A program made the translations under genes and the position numbers. A model generated the notes under the pieces. The model was given only the letters and a program-made list of their open reading frames with translations. It searched no databases and had not been told where the DNA came from. From Neobacillus notoginsengisoli (lineage in GTDB: Bacteria > Bacillota > Bacilli > Bacillales > Cytobacillaceae): DNA of 64,000 nucleotides. Below, piece after piece: positions 35,762-45,649 of the stretch. Every line of letters starts with the position of its first letter. Within the stretch, counting starts at the first letter, position 1. The stretch spans positions 124,001 to 188,000 of the forward strand of contig NZ_QWEG01000001.1 of NCBI RefSeq assembly GCF_003515685.1, in the 5' to 3' direction.

Positions 35762-37168
35762 ATGGATTTATTAATCCTTGCTAGATTGCAATTCGCGGTA
35801 ACGACGGTTTACCACTTTTTCTTTGTTCCGCTTTCGATTGGACTTGTTTTCATGGTCGCGGCCATGCAAACGTTGTACTTCGTAAAGGGGAACGAAATAT
35901 ATAAAAAGATGACAAAGTTTTGGGGCAATTTGTTCTTGATCAACTTTGTCGTCGGGGTAGTGACGGGGATTATCCAGGAGTTCCAGTTTGGGATGAACTG
36001 GTCGGATTACTCCAGATTTGTCGGGGACGTATTTGGCGCGCCGCTTGCCATTGAAGCGCTACTCGCATTTTTTATGGAATCGACCTTTATCGGAATCTGG
36101 GTTTTTGGCTGGAACCGCATTTCGAAAGGGCTCCATCTTGCGAGCATCTGGCTCGTTGCTCTCGGGACGCTACTGTCTGGTTTCTGGATTTTGACTGCGC
36201 ATTCGTTCATGCAAGTGCCGGTCGGCTTTACGATCAACAATGGCCGTGCGGAAATGAATGACTTTATGGCTCTGCTGACAAACGGCAAGCTTTGGGTCGA
36301 ATTTCCCCACGTTATTTTCGGGGCCTTTTGCACAGGCGCGTTTTTTGTTGCCGGCATCAGCGCATATGGCCTATTGAAGAAGAAACATGTCCAATTCTAT
36401 AAAACTTCGATGAAATTTGCGATCATTGCCGGCCTTGTCGGCAGCCTTGGAGCCGCGCTATCTGGCCATAGCAATGCACAGTACCTTGTTGAAAAACAAC
36501 CGATGAAAATGGCTGCCATTGAAGGCATCTGGAAGGATACGCCGGATCCGGCTCCGTGGTCCGCTTTTGCCATCATCGACACGAAAAACAGAGAAAATAA
36601 ATTTGAGATCAATATTCCTTACGCACTCAGCTTCCTGGCGTATTCGAAGTTCGAGGGGAGCTTGAAGGGAATGGAAACACTTCAGAAAGAGTACTCTGAA
36701 AAATATGATGCCATCACTGGGGAAGGGACGAATTATATCCCGCCTGTGAAGACAACGTACTGGAGCTTCCGTTTGATGATTGCCTTTGGTGTCTTCATGA
36801 TGCTTTTGTCGTTTGCCGGACTTTATTTGTGGAAGAAGAAGGCTCTCGAAAAAAGCAAGCTTTTCTTGAAGCTGCTAGTGCCGGCGATTTCCTTTCCGTT
36901 CCTCGCCAATACGTTTGGCTGGATTACGACCGAGGTTGGCCGCCAGCCTTGGACGGTCTTTGGTTTATTGACAACCGCCGATTCAGTTTCACCAAACGTT
37001 TCCGCGGGATACATCCTGACGTCGCTCATCGCGTACATGCTGATTTTCACCATACTCGCAGGTGCGATGGTGTACTTGATGATCCGCAAAATTAAAAAGG
37101 GTCCTGAATTCGCCTCTGGTACGGATTCTCAGGTAACAACCGATCCATTCGAAGGGGTAGGTGCCTAA
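35762..37168 (+). CDS. cydA: Cytochrome bd quinol oxidase subunit I
   Basis: Membrane subunit that oxidises menaquinol and carries haems b558, b595 and d for oxygen reduction. 468 residues from the ATG at 35762, 7 bases after GGGGG; the preceding ATG at 35759 is an alternative. Visible: LARLQFAVTTVYHFFFVPLSIG with an early haem-ligand histidine, EFQFGMNWSDYSRFVGDVFGAPLAIE, GFWILTAHSFMQVPVGF, and WTVFGLLTTADSVSP. The quinol loop is the short Firmicute type. First of four tightly spaced genes. Confidence 0.96.
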   Translation: MDLLILARLQFAVTTVYHFFFVPLSIGLVFMVAAMQTLYFVKGNEIYKKMTKFWGNLFLINFVVGVVTGIIQEFQFGMNWSDYSRFVGDVFGAPLAIEALLAFFMESTFIGIWVFGWNRISKGLHLASIWLVALGTLLSGFWILTAHSFMQVPVGFTINNGRAEMNDFMALLTNGKLWVEFPHVIFGAFCTGAFFVAGISAYGLLKKKHVQFYKTSMKFAIIAGLVGSLGAALSGHSNAQYLVEKQPMKMAAIEGIWKDTPDPAPWSAFAIIDTKNRENKFEINIPYALSFLAYSKFEGSLKGMETLQKEYSEKYDAITGEGTNYIPPVKTTYWSFRLMIAFGVFMMLLSFAGLYLWKKKALEKSKLFLKLLVPAISFPFLANTFGWITTEVGRQPWTVFGLLTTADSVSPNVSAGYILTSLIAYMLIFTILAGAMVYLMIRKIKKGPEFASGTDSQVTTDPFEGVGA

Positions 37169-37169
37169 T

Positions 37170-38183
37170 ATGGAATTAAGTGAATTTTGGTTTGTTTTAG
37201 TTTCCATTCTTTTTATCGGCTTCTTTTTCCTGGAAGGCTTTGATTTCGGGGTTGGCATGGCAACAAGGTTCCTTGCCCGGGATCAGCTGGAGCGCACGGT
37301 CCTCGTCAATACGATTGGGCCTGTCTGGGATGCGAACGAAGTCTGGCTGATTACAGGAGCCGGAGCGATTTTTGCGGCATTCCCGCACTGGTATGCGACG
37401 ATGTTTAGCGGCTATTACCTGCCGCTCCTCCTTGTCCTGCTCTGCCTGATTGCGCGTGGCGTCTCTTTCGAATTCCGCAGGAAAGGGCCGAATGCGCAGT
37501 GGACGAATACGTGGGACTGGTCGATTTTCATTAGCAGCCTGTTTACGCCGTTCCTGCTTGGCATCTTGTTCACAAGTATGCTGAGAGGAATGCCCATTCA
37601 GAAAGACATGAATATGACCGCTGGCTTTTCGGACGTCATCAACATCTATTCCGTCTGGGGCGGCCTGACGATCACATTGCTCTGCTTCCTGCACGGACTG
37701 TACTTCCTCGCTCTGAAAACGGAAGATAGCCTGAGGAAACGGGCTAGGGAAATGGCGAAGAAACTAATCCCGTTCGTACTTGGCGCCGTTGTTGTCTTTG
37801 TAGTGCTGTCGTGGACAATGACTGACATTTTCGTTGTCCGCCGGGTGCCGGAACTCATCTTGATGAATATAATCGTACTTGCTTACGGGCTTTCTTATAT
37901 TTTCATTTCAAAAAAGAAGGAAGGCTTCGCATTTACGATGTCCGGAGTTGGCCTAATTTCAACGATTGCGGCTATCTTCATCGGCCTCTTCCCGAGGGTG
38001 ATGATCAGCTCGATTGACAAAGCTTTCGACTTGACCGTCTATAATGCCGCGAGCGGTCCGTATTCCTTGAAAATCATGACAATTGTCAGCTTGACCATTT
38101 TGCCATTCGTCATTGGTTATACTATCTGGAGCTACTATGTTTTCAGAAAAAGAGTTTCTGCGAAGGAGCATTTAACCTACTGA
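37170..38183 (+). CDS. cydB: Cytochrome bd quinol oxidase subunit II
   Basis: Structural partner of CydA, with no haem ligands of its own in most models. 337 residues from the ATG at 37170, one base after the cydA stop, with AGGTG upstream. The start (MELSEFWFVLVSILFIGFFF, then EGFDFGVG) and GPVWDANEVWLITGAGAIFAAFP are the CydB signatures. Around eight or nine hydrophobic segments. Its TGA overlaps the cydD ATG by one base. Confidence 0.96.
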   Translation: MELSEFWFVLVSILFIGFFFLEGFDFGVGMATRFLARDQLERTVLVNTIGPVWDANEVWLITGAGAIFAAFPHWYATMFSGYYLPLLLVLLCLIARGVSFEFRRKGPNAQWTNTWDWSIFISSLFTPFLLGILFTSMLRGMPIQKDMNMTAGFSDVINIYSVWGGLTITLLCFLHGLYFLALKTEDSLRKRAREMAKKLIPFVLGAVVVFVVLSWTMTDIFVVRRVPELILMNIIVLAYGLSYIFISKKKEGFAFTMSGVGLISTIAAIFIGLFPRVMISSIDKAFDLTVYNAASGPYSLKIMTIVSLTILPFVIGYTIWSYYVFRKRVSAKEHLTY

Positions 38184-39892
38184 TGGACCGATCATTGTTT
38201 ACACTAAAAGGATTTAAACCAATCATGGCTGTCCTGGCGGTGCTGACCGCCCTCCAGGCAGCCATGATTATCATACAGGGCTATTTCCTCGCTGATGCAA
38301 TCTCCTCCCTCTTCGGTGGAGATTTGTTTCATTCCGCGGCTGGAAAACTGGCCATTTTCCTCGGCGCACTCGTCCTTCGCCACTTCCTGGCTATGCTGAA
38401 CCGGAAAATTGCCTTCCGGTTTGCCGCTAAAACGAGCGCCCGCTTAAGGGAAGACTTGGTTAGAAAGCTTTTCGTCCTTGGCCCGCGGTTTGCCGCTGCA
38501 GAAGGCTCCGGCCAGACGGTGACGCTCATCATGGAAGGCGTAGCGAAGTTCCGGCGTTATCTTGAGCTCTTTTTGCCAAAATTGTCCAGTTCCCTCATCA
38601 TACCCGCGGCGGTTTGTGGATTTGTCTTCTTCCAAAATGTCCGTTCAGCAGTTATCCTGATCCTCGCCGTGCCAATCCTGATTGCTTTTATGATCCTGCT
38701 CGGCCTTGCGGCAAAAGAAAAAGCGAGCCGGCAATACAGCACATATCAAGTCCTTGCGAATCATTTTGTGGATTCGCTCCGCGGGCTGGAAACCCTTAAA
38801 AACCTCGGCTTAAGCCGCCGCCATGCCGGAAAGATCGAGAAGGTCAGCGAACAATATCGGAAGGCGACGATGTCCACGCTTCGGTTCGCTTTTTTATCAA
38901 GCTTCGCGCTTGAATTCTTTACGATGCTTTCCGTTGCGACTGTGGCCGTCTTTCTTGGTCTTGGTCTGATCAACGGGCATATAGAGTTACAGATAGCGTT
39001 GACGGTTCTCATTCTAGCACCTGAATACTTTTTGCCGATTCGCGAAGTGGGCTCCGACTTCCATGCCACGCTCGATGGGAAGGAGGCTGGAGAAAACATC
39101 CGTGCCATCCTGAAAGAAGAAGTGTCGGTTCCTGCCCAGGACCGAGTACCCACTTGGCATGCCGGTTCAACCTTGGCTGTGGAAAACCTGCAGCTGCCGT
39201 TCGGTTCGGAGAGCGATAAGAGGATAAGCTTTTCGGTTTCCGGCATGAAGAAAATCGGCATCATCGGTGCGAGCGGTGCGGGCAAGTCAACACTGATTGA
39301 TGTATTGAGCGGCTTTTTGCAGGCAAGATCCGGTGATATTTCCATTGACGGACAGCCGCTCCGGGACTTTGCCAATCCTACTTGGCAAAAGCAGTTAACC
39401 TACATTCCGCAGCATCCCTATGTGTTTTCCGGTACGCTGTTGGATAACATCCGTTTCTACCAGCCCGATGCAACAGAGGCGGCGGTGATGGAAGCCGCCG
39501 ATTCAGCAGGCTTGTCTGAGGTTGTCGCCAGTCTGCCAAAGGGGCTTCATACAGTAATTGGCGAAGGCGGTCGGATGCTGAGCGGCGGCCAGGAACAGCG
39601 TGTCGCCTTGGCGCGCGCCTTCCTCGGCAGCCGGCCGGTCATCATGCTCGATGAACCGACCGCCCATCTCGATATTGAAACGGAATATGAATTGAAACAA
39701 ACGATGCTAAAATTATTTGAAGAAAAGGTTGTTTTCCTGGCAACGCACCGCCTGCATTGGATGCAGGACATGGATTTCATTCTCGTCCTTGACCACGGCA
39801 GGCTTGCCGAAAGTGGGACACATGAGGAATTGCTCGCTAGGAAAGGCTTTTATTACGAGTTGTGCCAGGCACAGATGGAGGGTCGCGAGTGA
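38183..39892 (+). CDS. cydD: ABC exporter subunit CydD (cytochrome bd assembly)
   Basis: Half of the heterodimeric CydDC ABC transporter, which in E. coli exports glutathione/cysteine and is needed to assemble cytochrome bd. 569 residues: an N-terminal six-helix membrane domain, then an ATPase with Walker A GASGAGKS (residues 362-369), signature LSGGQEQRVALARAF, Walker B VIMLDEPTAHLD and switch histidine ATHRLHWMQ. The ATG overlaps the cydB stop and the stop overlaps the cydC GTG. Confidence 0.94.
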   Translation: MDRSLFTLKGFKPIMAVLAVLTALQAAMIIIQGYFLADAISSLFGGDLFHSAAGKLAIFLGALVLRHFLAMLNRKIAFRFAAKTSARLREDLVRKLFVLGPRFAAAEGSGQTVTLIMEGVAKFRRYLELFLPKLSSSLIIPAAVCGFVFFQNVRSAVILILAVPILIAFMILLGLAAKEKASRQYSTYQVLANHFVDSLRGLETLKNLGLSRRHAGKIEKVSEQYRKATMSTLRFAFLSSFALEFFTMLSVATVAVFLGLGLINGHIELQIALTVLILAPEYFLPIREVGSDFHATLDGKEAGENIRAILKEEVSVPAQDRVPTWHAGSTLAVENLQLPFGSESDKRISFSVSGMKKIGIIGASGAGKSTLIDVLSGFLQARSGDISIDGQPLRDFANPTWQKQLTYIPQHPYVFSGTLLDNIRFYQPDATEAAVMEAADSAGLSEVVASLPKGLHTVIGEGGRMLSGGQEQRVALARAFLGSRPVIMLDEPTAHLDIETEYELKQTMLKLFEEKVVFLATHRLHWMQDMDFILVLDHGRLAESGTHEELLARKGFYYELCQAQMEGRE

Positions 39893-41622
39893 AAACTGAT
39901 AAATGGATCAAACCTTATATCCTTCAGCACCGCCGGCTGTTTTGGATGGCCATTTTGCTCGGCGCGCTGACAATCCTTTTTGGCGGCAGCCTTATGTTTT
40001 CTTCAGGCTTCCTTATTTCAAAATCGGCCACACGCCCGGAAACGATTCTACTGGTGCATGTCCCGATTGTTGGCGTGCGCGCCTTCGGGATTGGCAGGGC
40101 GGTCTTGGGCTATGTCGAACGCCTGACCGGCCACCAGTTTATCTTGAAAATTGTTTCGGCCATGAGGCTGCGCCTTTATAAAATCGTTGAGCCACAAGCG
40201 GTTTTGCTCCGTTCGAAATTCCGTACTGGCGACTTCCTTGGCGCCCTGGCGGATGATATTGAACACTTGCAGGATTTTTATTTAAAGACATTGCTGCCGG
40301 CGATTGTTTCCTTGGCTGTTTACACGGTCGTTATCCTGTTTGCCGGGGCATTTTCCGTGCAGTTTGCAATCGTTCTCGCATTTTTGTGCGGCCTGCTTGT
40401 TTTTGCCGGCCCGGTTGTTTCCTACCTCTATATGCGGGCAAAAAACGAACAGATGAAGAAAGTGCGGAACAAATTATATTTGCAGGCAACGGATACCGTT
40501 TTTGGCCTGAGCGATTGGCTGTTCAGCGGCCGGCAGGAAGAGTTTATCCAGAAACATGAAAAGCAGCAAGGAGAGCTGTTAAAGCTGGATAAACAAAGGC
40601 AGTCATTTGTGGACTGGCGTGATCTTTTGCAGCAAGCCATCCTTGGAGCTACAGTGGTCGCGACCGTTTACTGGGCGACCGGGTTGACCGATGATGGGAA
40701 AATCCCGGCCACGCTGATTGCGGCATTCACTCTCGCGATGCTGCCGCTGCTTGAATCGTTTTTGCCGCTGTCAAGTGCAGCAGGCGATTTGACGATTTAC
40801 AGTGATTCGATTAAAAGGCTGGAAGAAATGGAAAGCAAGGACGGGTATGAGTGGAAGGACGAGGAAGAGAATAGAAGCCAGGATGCTGTGTCGGCTTCGA
40901 TTGAACTTAATAGTGTTTCGTTTAAGTACGAAACGGGCGAAGAGGTCGTATCCCGTTTCACTCTAACCGTTTCGCAGGGCGAAAAGGTGGCGATTCTCGG
41001 GCCGAGCGGTTCCGGCAAATCAACGCTCTTGAAACTAATCCAAGGACAGCTTTTGCCAATTGAAGGGGAGATTCTTTTAAATGGAAGGCGAACAGGCGAA
41101 ATGGCAACGGAGATTTCTCGCTGGATTAGTGTCTTGAACCAGAAAGCCTATTTGTTCAACACATCGGTTATGAATAACATTAGGCTCGGAAATCCAGATG
41201 CAACGGATGAAGAGGTGTTTGAAGCAGCTAAAAAAGTCGGGCTCCATGAGATGCTCACCCAGCTTCCGGACGGTTACCGGACTGGCATGAGAGAGGCGGG
41301 ACAGCGCTTTTCTGGCGGGGAACGGCAGCGGATTGCGCTAGCCAGGATCCTTTTGCAAAAAACGCCCGTCGTCATGTTGGATGAACCGACCATTGGCTTG
41401 GATCCGATAACCGAAAATAAGCTTATCATGGACATTTTCCATGCACTCGAAGGCAAAACCCTCATATGGGTGACCCACCACCTCGCCGGAATGGAAAAGA
41501 TGGACCGGATTTTGTTTATGGATGACGGCAAAATTACATTGGAAGGCACCCATGATGAACTTCTGAGTGAAAGTGAACGGTACCGCCGGCTTTATGAAAT
41601 GGACAGGCCGGTTAGGGTGTGA
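39889..41622 (+). CDS. cydC: ABC exporter subunit CydC (cytochrome bd assembly)
   Basis: Second half of CydDC, 577 residues. I use the GTG at 39889, which overlaps the cydD stop by 4 bases and follows GGAGG by 7; the upstream frame merely reads through cydD. Membrane domain first (FGGSLMFSSGFLISKSATRPETILLVHVP), then Walker A GPSGSGKS (residues 371-378), signature FSGGERQRIALARIL, Walker B VVMLDEPTIGLDP and switch histidine WVTHHLAGM. Last gene of cydABCD. Confidence 0.94.
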   Translation: MKTDKWIKPYILQHRRLFWMAILLGALTILFGGSLMFSSGFLISKSATRPETILLVHVPIVGVRAFGIGRAVLGYVERLTGHQFILKIVSAMRLRLYKIVEPQAVLLRSKFRTGDFLGALADDIEHLQDFYLKTLLPAIVSLAVYTVVILFAGAFSVQFAIVLAFLCGLLVFAGPVVSYLYMRAKNEQMKKVRNKLYLQATDTVFGLSDWLFSGRQEEFIQKHEKQQGELLKLDKQRQSFVDWRDLLQQAILGATVVATVYWATGLTDDGKIPATLIAAFTLAMLPLLESFLPLSSAAGDLTIYSDSIKRLEEMESKDGYEWKDEEENRSQDAVSASIELNSVSFKYETGEEVVSRFTLTVSQGEKVAILGPSGSGKSTLLKLIQGQLLPIEGEILLNGRRTGEMATEISRWISVLNQKAYLFNTSVMNNIRLGNPDATDEEVFEAAKKVGLHEMLTQLPDGYRTGMREAGQRFSGGERQRIALARILLQKTPVVMLDEPTIGLDPITENKLIMDIFHALEGKTLIWVTHHLAGMEKMDRILFMDDGKITLEGTHDELLSESERYRRLYEMDRPVRV

Positions 41623-41679
41623 ATAGATTTTCATTTTCCGCCGTTCCTACACACCATAAGGGGCAAACTGACCTGTCGT

Positions 41680-41757
41680 TGTCCCGAACCGTTGCTTTTC
41701 GGGACAGTAAACCGATACTATGACCTGTCGTTGTCTCGAATCCTGCTTTTAGGACAA
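41680..41757. repeat. Array C: 52-bp repeat with half-site TTCGGGACA
   Basis: TGTCCCGAA (41680-41688), 9-nt loop, TTCGGGACA (41698-41706), 25-nt gap, then TGTCTCGAA (41732-41740), 9-nt loop and a degenerate right half (TTAGGACAA at 41749-41757). The flanking GACCTGTCGTT recurs at 41670 and 41722, 52 apart. Same geometry as arrays A and B. Lies after cydC, before a bidirectional terminator. Confidence 0.8.
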
Positions 41758-41803
41758 GAAACCTATAAAAACGCCAAGCGAGATGAATAATCCCCTAGCA
41801 AAA

Positions 41804-41876
41804 AAGAAACATACTGAGATTAGTAACATAGAATAGGCCCCTGGTCTGCGTTACTAATCTTAGTTTGTTTTTTTCC
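41804..41876. terminator. Bidirectional terminator between cydC and the WYL-like gene
   Basis: A 15-bp stem, ACTGAGATTAGTAAC (41812-41826) with GTTACTAATCTTAGT (41850-41864), one wobble pair, T-run on the right and A-run on the left, so it can stop both convergent transcripts. Confidence 0.85.
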
Positions 41877-41892
41877 ATTCTATAACAATGAA

Positions 41893-42108
41893 TCAACTCA
41901 CGCAGCGTGTTTTGCCAGGCCGGGCGGACAGGATGTTTTCGAGTTTGAACGTCCGCAGTTTGTTGCGCAGCAGGCAATAGGCGTACACATCATTACCCCT
42001 AATGGCGCGGATGATCATTTTGCGCTGGGTCAGTTCATTTTTCTTCGAAAGGTAAATCACTTCAAGGGGCATGTTTTCTTCCATTGAACGGAGAAGCATT
42101 CCATTCAT
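41893..42108 (-). CDS. Small WYL-domain-like protein
   Basis: A 71-residue product resembling the core of a WYL domain, usually a ligand-sensing part of transcription factors: PLEVIYLSKKNELTQRKMIIRAI, then DVYAYCLLRNKLRTFKLENILSA, where the C-L-L-R-x-x-x-R-T-F pattern is the WYL-domain signature. No DNA-binding domain is fused. AAGGTGGTGAG precedes the ATG at 42108. Similar stand-alone proteins exist in bacilli; role unknown. Confidence 0.75.
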   Translation of the reverse strand: MNGMLLRSMEENMPLEVIYLSKKNELTQRKMIIRAIRGNDVYAYCLLRNKLRTFKLENILSARPGKTRCVS

Positions 42109-42267
42109 CTCACCACCTTCTTTCTATTCCAATTATATACGAACGCTCGTTCTTTATTCATCGTTTTTTACTTGGATAGAAAGTATTTTTTTGCAAAAAA
42201 GAGAATATAATTATAGAAAATATTGGTAATGTTGTGATAGATTTGATTTAGCGAAGGGGGAGTTTAG

Positions 42268-42687
42268 ATGGAGGTAAAAAGGCCTGCGGGTTTCGGGACA
42301 CGTTTTTTAGCAGATGTGCTGGATTCGCTTATTGTTTCATCCATTATCGGAATTGTGGTTTACCTCGTGAAAGGGGATTTTCAAGCTGATTGGGCAAGCT
42401 CGTACCCGTGGCAGATTGTGACGATGATTTATACGACGATTACGCCGGTCGTTTGGGGCGGCTACGTCATTGGCAAAAGGATTTTTAAAATAAGAATTAG
42501 AAAGTTTAAGGATGACAGACCTGTAAACTTGGTGGATATGCTGCTTCGCGAAGTGGTCGGAAAATATTTTGTCGCTGGAATTACGTTGGGAATTTCTATC
42601 ATTGTCAGTGTGTTCATGGTGATGATTCGTGAGGACAAGCGCGCCGTTCACGACCTGATTGCCGGGACATATGTGAGGTATGACTGA
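42268..42687 (+). CDS. RDD-family membrane protein
   Basis: Integral membrane protein with an RDD domain, 139 residues. The N-terminal motif is PAGFGTRFLADVLDSLIV, with the Arg-Asp-Asp pattern in ..RFLADVLD. Hydrophobic segments follow at about residues 20-35, 45-65 and 95-118, and the C-terminal DKRAVHDLIAGTYVR is the second family signature. GAAGGGGGAG precedes the ATG. Some RDD proteins are Na+/H+ antiporters, but no function can be assigned here. Confidence 0.85.
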   Translation: MEVKRPAGFGTRFLADVLDSLIVSSIIGIVVYLVKGDFQADWASSYPWQIVTMIYTTITPVVWGGYVIGKRIFKIRIRKFKDDRPVNLVDMLLREVVGKYFVAGITLGISIIVSVFMVMIREDKRAVHDLIAGTYVRYD

Positions 42688-42769
42688 TGACACTCCTAAA
42701 TGCGTATCAACGTGGAAAACCTTATAGCTTGAGAATGAAATCAACGACTAGTGAATAGTCCATACATAG

Positions 42770-42807
42770 TTGCGCTGTACCGAGTTTCGGGTCAGCGCTT
42801 TTATTTT
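42770..42807 (+). terminator. Terminator after the RDD gene
   Basis: GCGCTG (42772-42777) pairs with CAGCGC (42793-42798) over an inner CGA/TCG pair, followed by TTTTATTTT. The T-tail runs into a TTTTGCAAAA palindrome at 42804. Confidence 0.8.
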
Positions 42808-42969
42808 GCAAAAAAGAGTGTTAAGAATACAAAGGTGCTTTTTACCTAATGAAAATGTTCTGAATAGTTATAAAAACCTATTGCATTCATCGCGATAGGT
42901 AATTAAAATACTAACTAGTGTATATTTATACAATAAAGCTTGTAAATGACAGAAACTGGAGGGGTAACA

Positions 42970-45345
42970 GTGAAAAAGAGCAAAATCGTTTCAAGCGTGC
43001 TGGCGGCAAGTCTGCTCGTGTCGGTTCCGTGGTCCGGGGCTTTGGCGGGCCCGGTAAAATGGGTCAATGTGAATGTGAATGAGGAACAGGATGGGAGCAT
43101 GTTCAACAGCGAAAACTATGACTTTATGAAATTCTCAAAAATTGGCCAGAAGCTCGAGGAGATTAATAAGCAGTCGAACCGGATGAAGGTGGAGGTAAAG
43201 GGGACCTCGTCCAAGGGGTATCCGCTGTATGTAGTCACGATTGCCGATCCACAAGCGCAGGGGAAGTTCGGCAAAATCCAGTCATTAAGGAAGCAGATGT
43301 TTAAAAACCCGCAAAAAGCGCAGGATTTTATCACGGCAAACCCTGATTTCAAGGTACCTGTGATGATTAACGGATCGATTCACGGAACTGAGTTCGTCGG
43401 AACGGATGCAATCATGCAGTTGATTGAGCGCTTCGCTACCGAAAGCGACGCGACCACCAAGGAAATTTTGAAAAATAATATCCTGATTTTTAATGTTGTT
43501 CAGAATCCGGATGGCCGTGTCGATGCGACCCGCTTCAACGGCGAGGGGATTGACTTGAACCGCGATTTCATTACCCAGTCGCAGCCGGAAACACAGGAAA
43601 CGGTGGCGCTTTTGAAAGAGTGGAATCCGATGGTGTTCCTTGATACGCACGGCTATGTAAAGAACTATGCACCGAATTTGCAGGGGTTGATCGAGCCATG
43701 TACGCCCCCGCATAACCCGAACTATGAGTATGACTTGTACCAGAAATGGGCTTATGCCCAAGCGGAAGCGATGGAAGCGGAAATCATGGGCAATAAGAGC
43801 GCCTATGAAGGAACGTTATATAAAAATATGAAGGGGACCTATATTCCGCAGCGTAATGATGCGGACGGCTGGGATGATTATCCGCCAATCTTTACGCCAA
43901 TGTATGCGATGTACCACGGCGCCTACGGCCACACGCTTGAAACTCCGACTAATGATGAGGACGGGGTCAAGTGGATGTACGATGCCATTATGGGAGCATT
44001 AAAGTTTGCGACTGAAAATAAGGAAGCGATGATCAAAGACCAGATAGAAATTTTCAAGCGTGGTATTAATTTCGACCACCCGAATCATAAGGAAGGCCAT
44101 TTCCCTCAGGCGTATATTTTGCCAGTAGATGAAAAAGACCCGACTGTGACGGAAAAGGCTGTCAGCCATTTGCTCAAAAATGATATCGAAGTTGTCCAGG
44201 CAGCCAAACCATTTGCAGCAGGCGGCAAGAAGTATGACAAAGGAACGTATATTGTCAAAATGGATCAGGCAAAAGCAGGCCTTGCCAATACAATGCTTTG
44301 GGACGGGGAGGATATATCGAACGATATCGCGGCGATGTACGATATTTCCGCCTGGAGCCTGCCTGAACTGTGGGGATTTGAAGCCAATCCTGTTAATGAG
44401 AAAGTTGATGTTGTTGCTTCCAAGGTGAACAATGTCGGCAGCAACGGTTCTGTGTCCGGAAAAGGGCCATTCTTGATTCCGAACAGTTCTGTCAAGGCAG
44501 TCGAGCTTGTGAATAAGCTTTTGGCAAAAGGAGTGGCGGTGAAGCGCGATACGGAGGGCAATTTCTATGCCGCGGCAGCTGCGAATGAAATTTTTGCCGA
44601 GGTGAAGGCGTCGGGAGTGCAGATCGGCACAGCGAAGATTCCTGCTGGTGCCGAATCAGTTGAAAACCTTAAGGTAGCCATTCTGAAAGATGGCGGAATG
44701 GGCAAGGTCCAGTCGCATGCGGGAACGAAGCTTGCACTGAAGCGCCTTGGATTTGATGTTGCCGAGGTGACTCCTGTGGAGGTTGCTGACAAAGGACTTT
44801 CCGGATTTGATGTGTTCTTCTACAGCGGGACGGAGAGCCTCATTGCGACGAATTTGAGTGCGGCTAATAAGGAGTTCGGTTTCCAAAATGCTGGCCAGTT
44901 GCAAACATTTAAAGCGAATCTGAACAGCTTCCTCGATAACGGAGGCAAATATATTGCGGTTGGGGCAGCGGCATCCCGTGCAACGAAGACGCTCGGCCTG
45001 ACAGATAATACGGTCAATTCAGGCGGCTCTAACAGCAATGGAATTGTAAGAGTCGATTATAGCGGAACCGGCCTCGGAGCGGGCTATGTCCAGGATGACA
45101 TTGGCTTCGTTTACCGCCCTGCCTGGTATACGGTTGTGGGTAATGATGAAGTTGCGGCTACATTCGATAACAGCCAGGACTTTTTCCTCGCCGGCCACTG
45201 GAGGAATCGCCCGGCCGTCCAGTCACAGCCTGTCATTGTCAAAGAGGACGGCAAGGACGTAACCTTGATTGGGCTTGAAGCCGGATTCCGTGACCATACG
45301 GATTACCTGTTCAGACTCTTGTCGAATGCTATTTTTACGAAATAA
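42970..45345 (+). CDS. Secreted zinc carboxypeptidase (peptidase M14 family)
   Basis: Extracellular metallocarboxypeptidase-like protein, 791 residues. The GTG at 42970 follows GGAGGGG by 5 bases and starts a Sec signal peptide (MKKSKIVSSVLAASLLVSVP...SGALAGP). The M14 zinc ligands are visible: HGTE (His138, Glu141) and the later histidine in LDTHGY. Substrate-binding NPDGRVDATRFNGEGIDLNRDF and the catalytic glutamate region HTLETPTN follow. The ~430-residue C-terminal part is an extra domain not required in short M14 enzymes; part of it (VAILKDGGMGKVQSHAGTKL) resembles a glutamine-amidotransferase-like fold. Not a known B. subtilis gene in this place. Confidence 0.88.
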   Translation: MKKSKIVSSVLAASLLVSVPWSGALAGPVKWVNVNVNEEQDGSMFNSENYDFMKFSKIGQKLEEINKQSNRMKVEVKGTSSKGYPLYVVTIADPQAQGKFGKIQSLRKQMFKNPQKAQDFITANPDFKVPVMINGSIHGTEFVGTDAIMQLIERFATESDATTKEILKNNILIFNVVQNPDGRVDATRFNGEGIDLNRDFITQSQPETQETVALLKEWNPMVFLDTHGYVKNYAPNLQGLIEPCTPPHNPNYEYDLYQKWAYAQAEAMEAEIMGNKSAYEGTLYKNMKGTYIPQRNDADGWDDYPPIFTPMYAMYHGAYGHTLETPTNDEDGVKWMYDAIMGALKFATENKEAMIKDQIEIFKRGINFDHPNHKEGHFPQAYILPVDEKDPTVTEKAVSHLLKNDIEVVQAAKPFAAGGKKYDKGTYIVKMDQAKAGLANTMLWDGEDISNDIAAMYDISAWSLPELWGFEANPVNEKVDVVASKVNNVGSNGSVSGKGPFLIPNSSVKAVELVNKLLAKGVAVKRDTEGNFYAAAAANEIFAEVKASGVQIGTAKIPAGAESVENLKVAILKDGGMGKVQSHAGTKLALKRLGFDVAEVTPVEVADKGLSGFDVFFYSGTESLIATNLSAANKEFGFQNAGQLQTFKANLNSFLDNGGKYIAVGAAASRATKTLGLTDNTVNSGGSNSNGIVRVDYSGTGLGAGYVQDDIGFVYRPAWYTVVGNDEVAATFDNSQDFFLAGHWRNRPAVQSQPVIVKEDGKDVTLIGLEAGFRDHTDYLFRLLSNAIFTK

Positions 45346-45390
45346 CGATTGTGTCTGGCTTGAAGCTGGGTGCCTATTTAGAAGATAGAA

Positions 45391-45427
45391 ACGAAGCGTG
45401 GCAAATCTGCCAGGCTTCGTTTTTTTG
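45391..45427 (+). terminator. Terminator after the M14 peptidase gene
   Basis: ACGAAGC-G-TGGCA pairs with TGCCA-G-GCTTCGT (45391-45420), then TTTTTTG. Confidence 0.9.
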
Positions 45428-45649
45428 CATAAAACTTTCAGGCTTATCTCAAGCTAAACGGGATAAGCTTTTTTGCGGAAGGACGCCGGAATACGCTGCA
45501 ATCCAACGGCTTATTTTTTACTTAAATGGATGGTTGTACTTCTGGAGAAGGCTGGCAAATTGGCGAACCTTAGCTTAAATCATAAGGGGAAATGGATATG
45601 CCTTTACGAAAACAACCGGCATCTGCCTGTTCCTGAGGAGGACGCACGA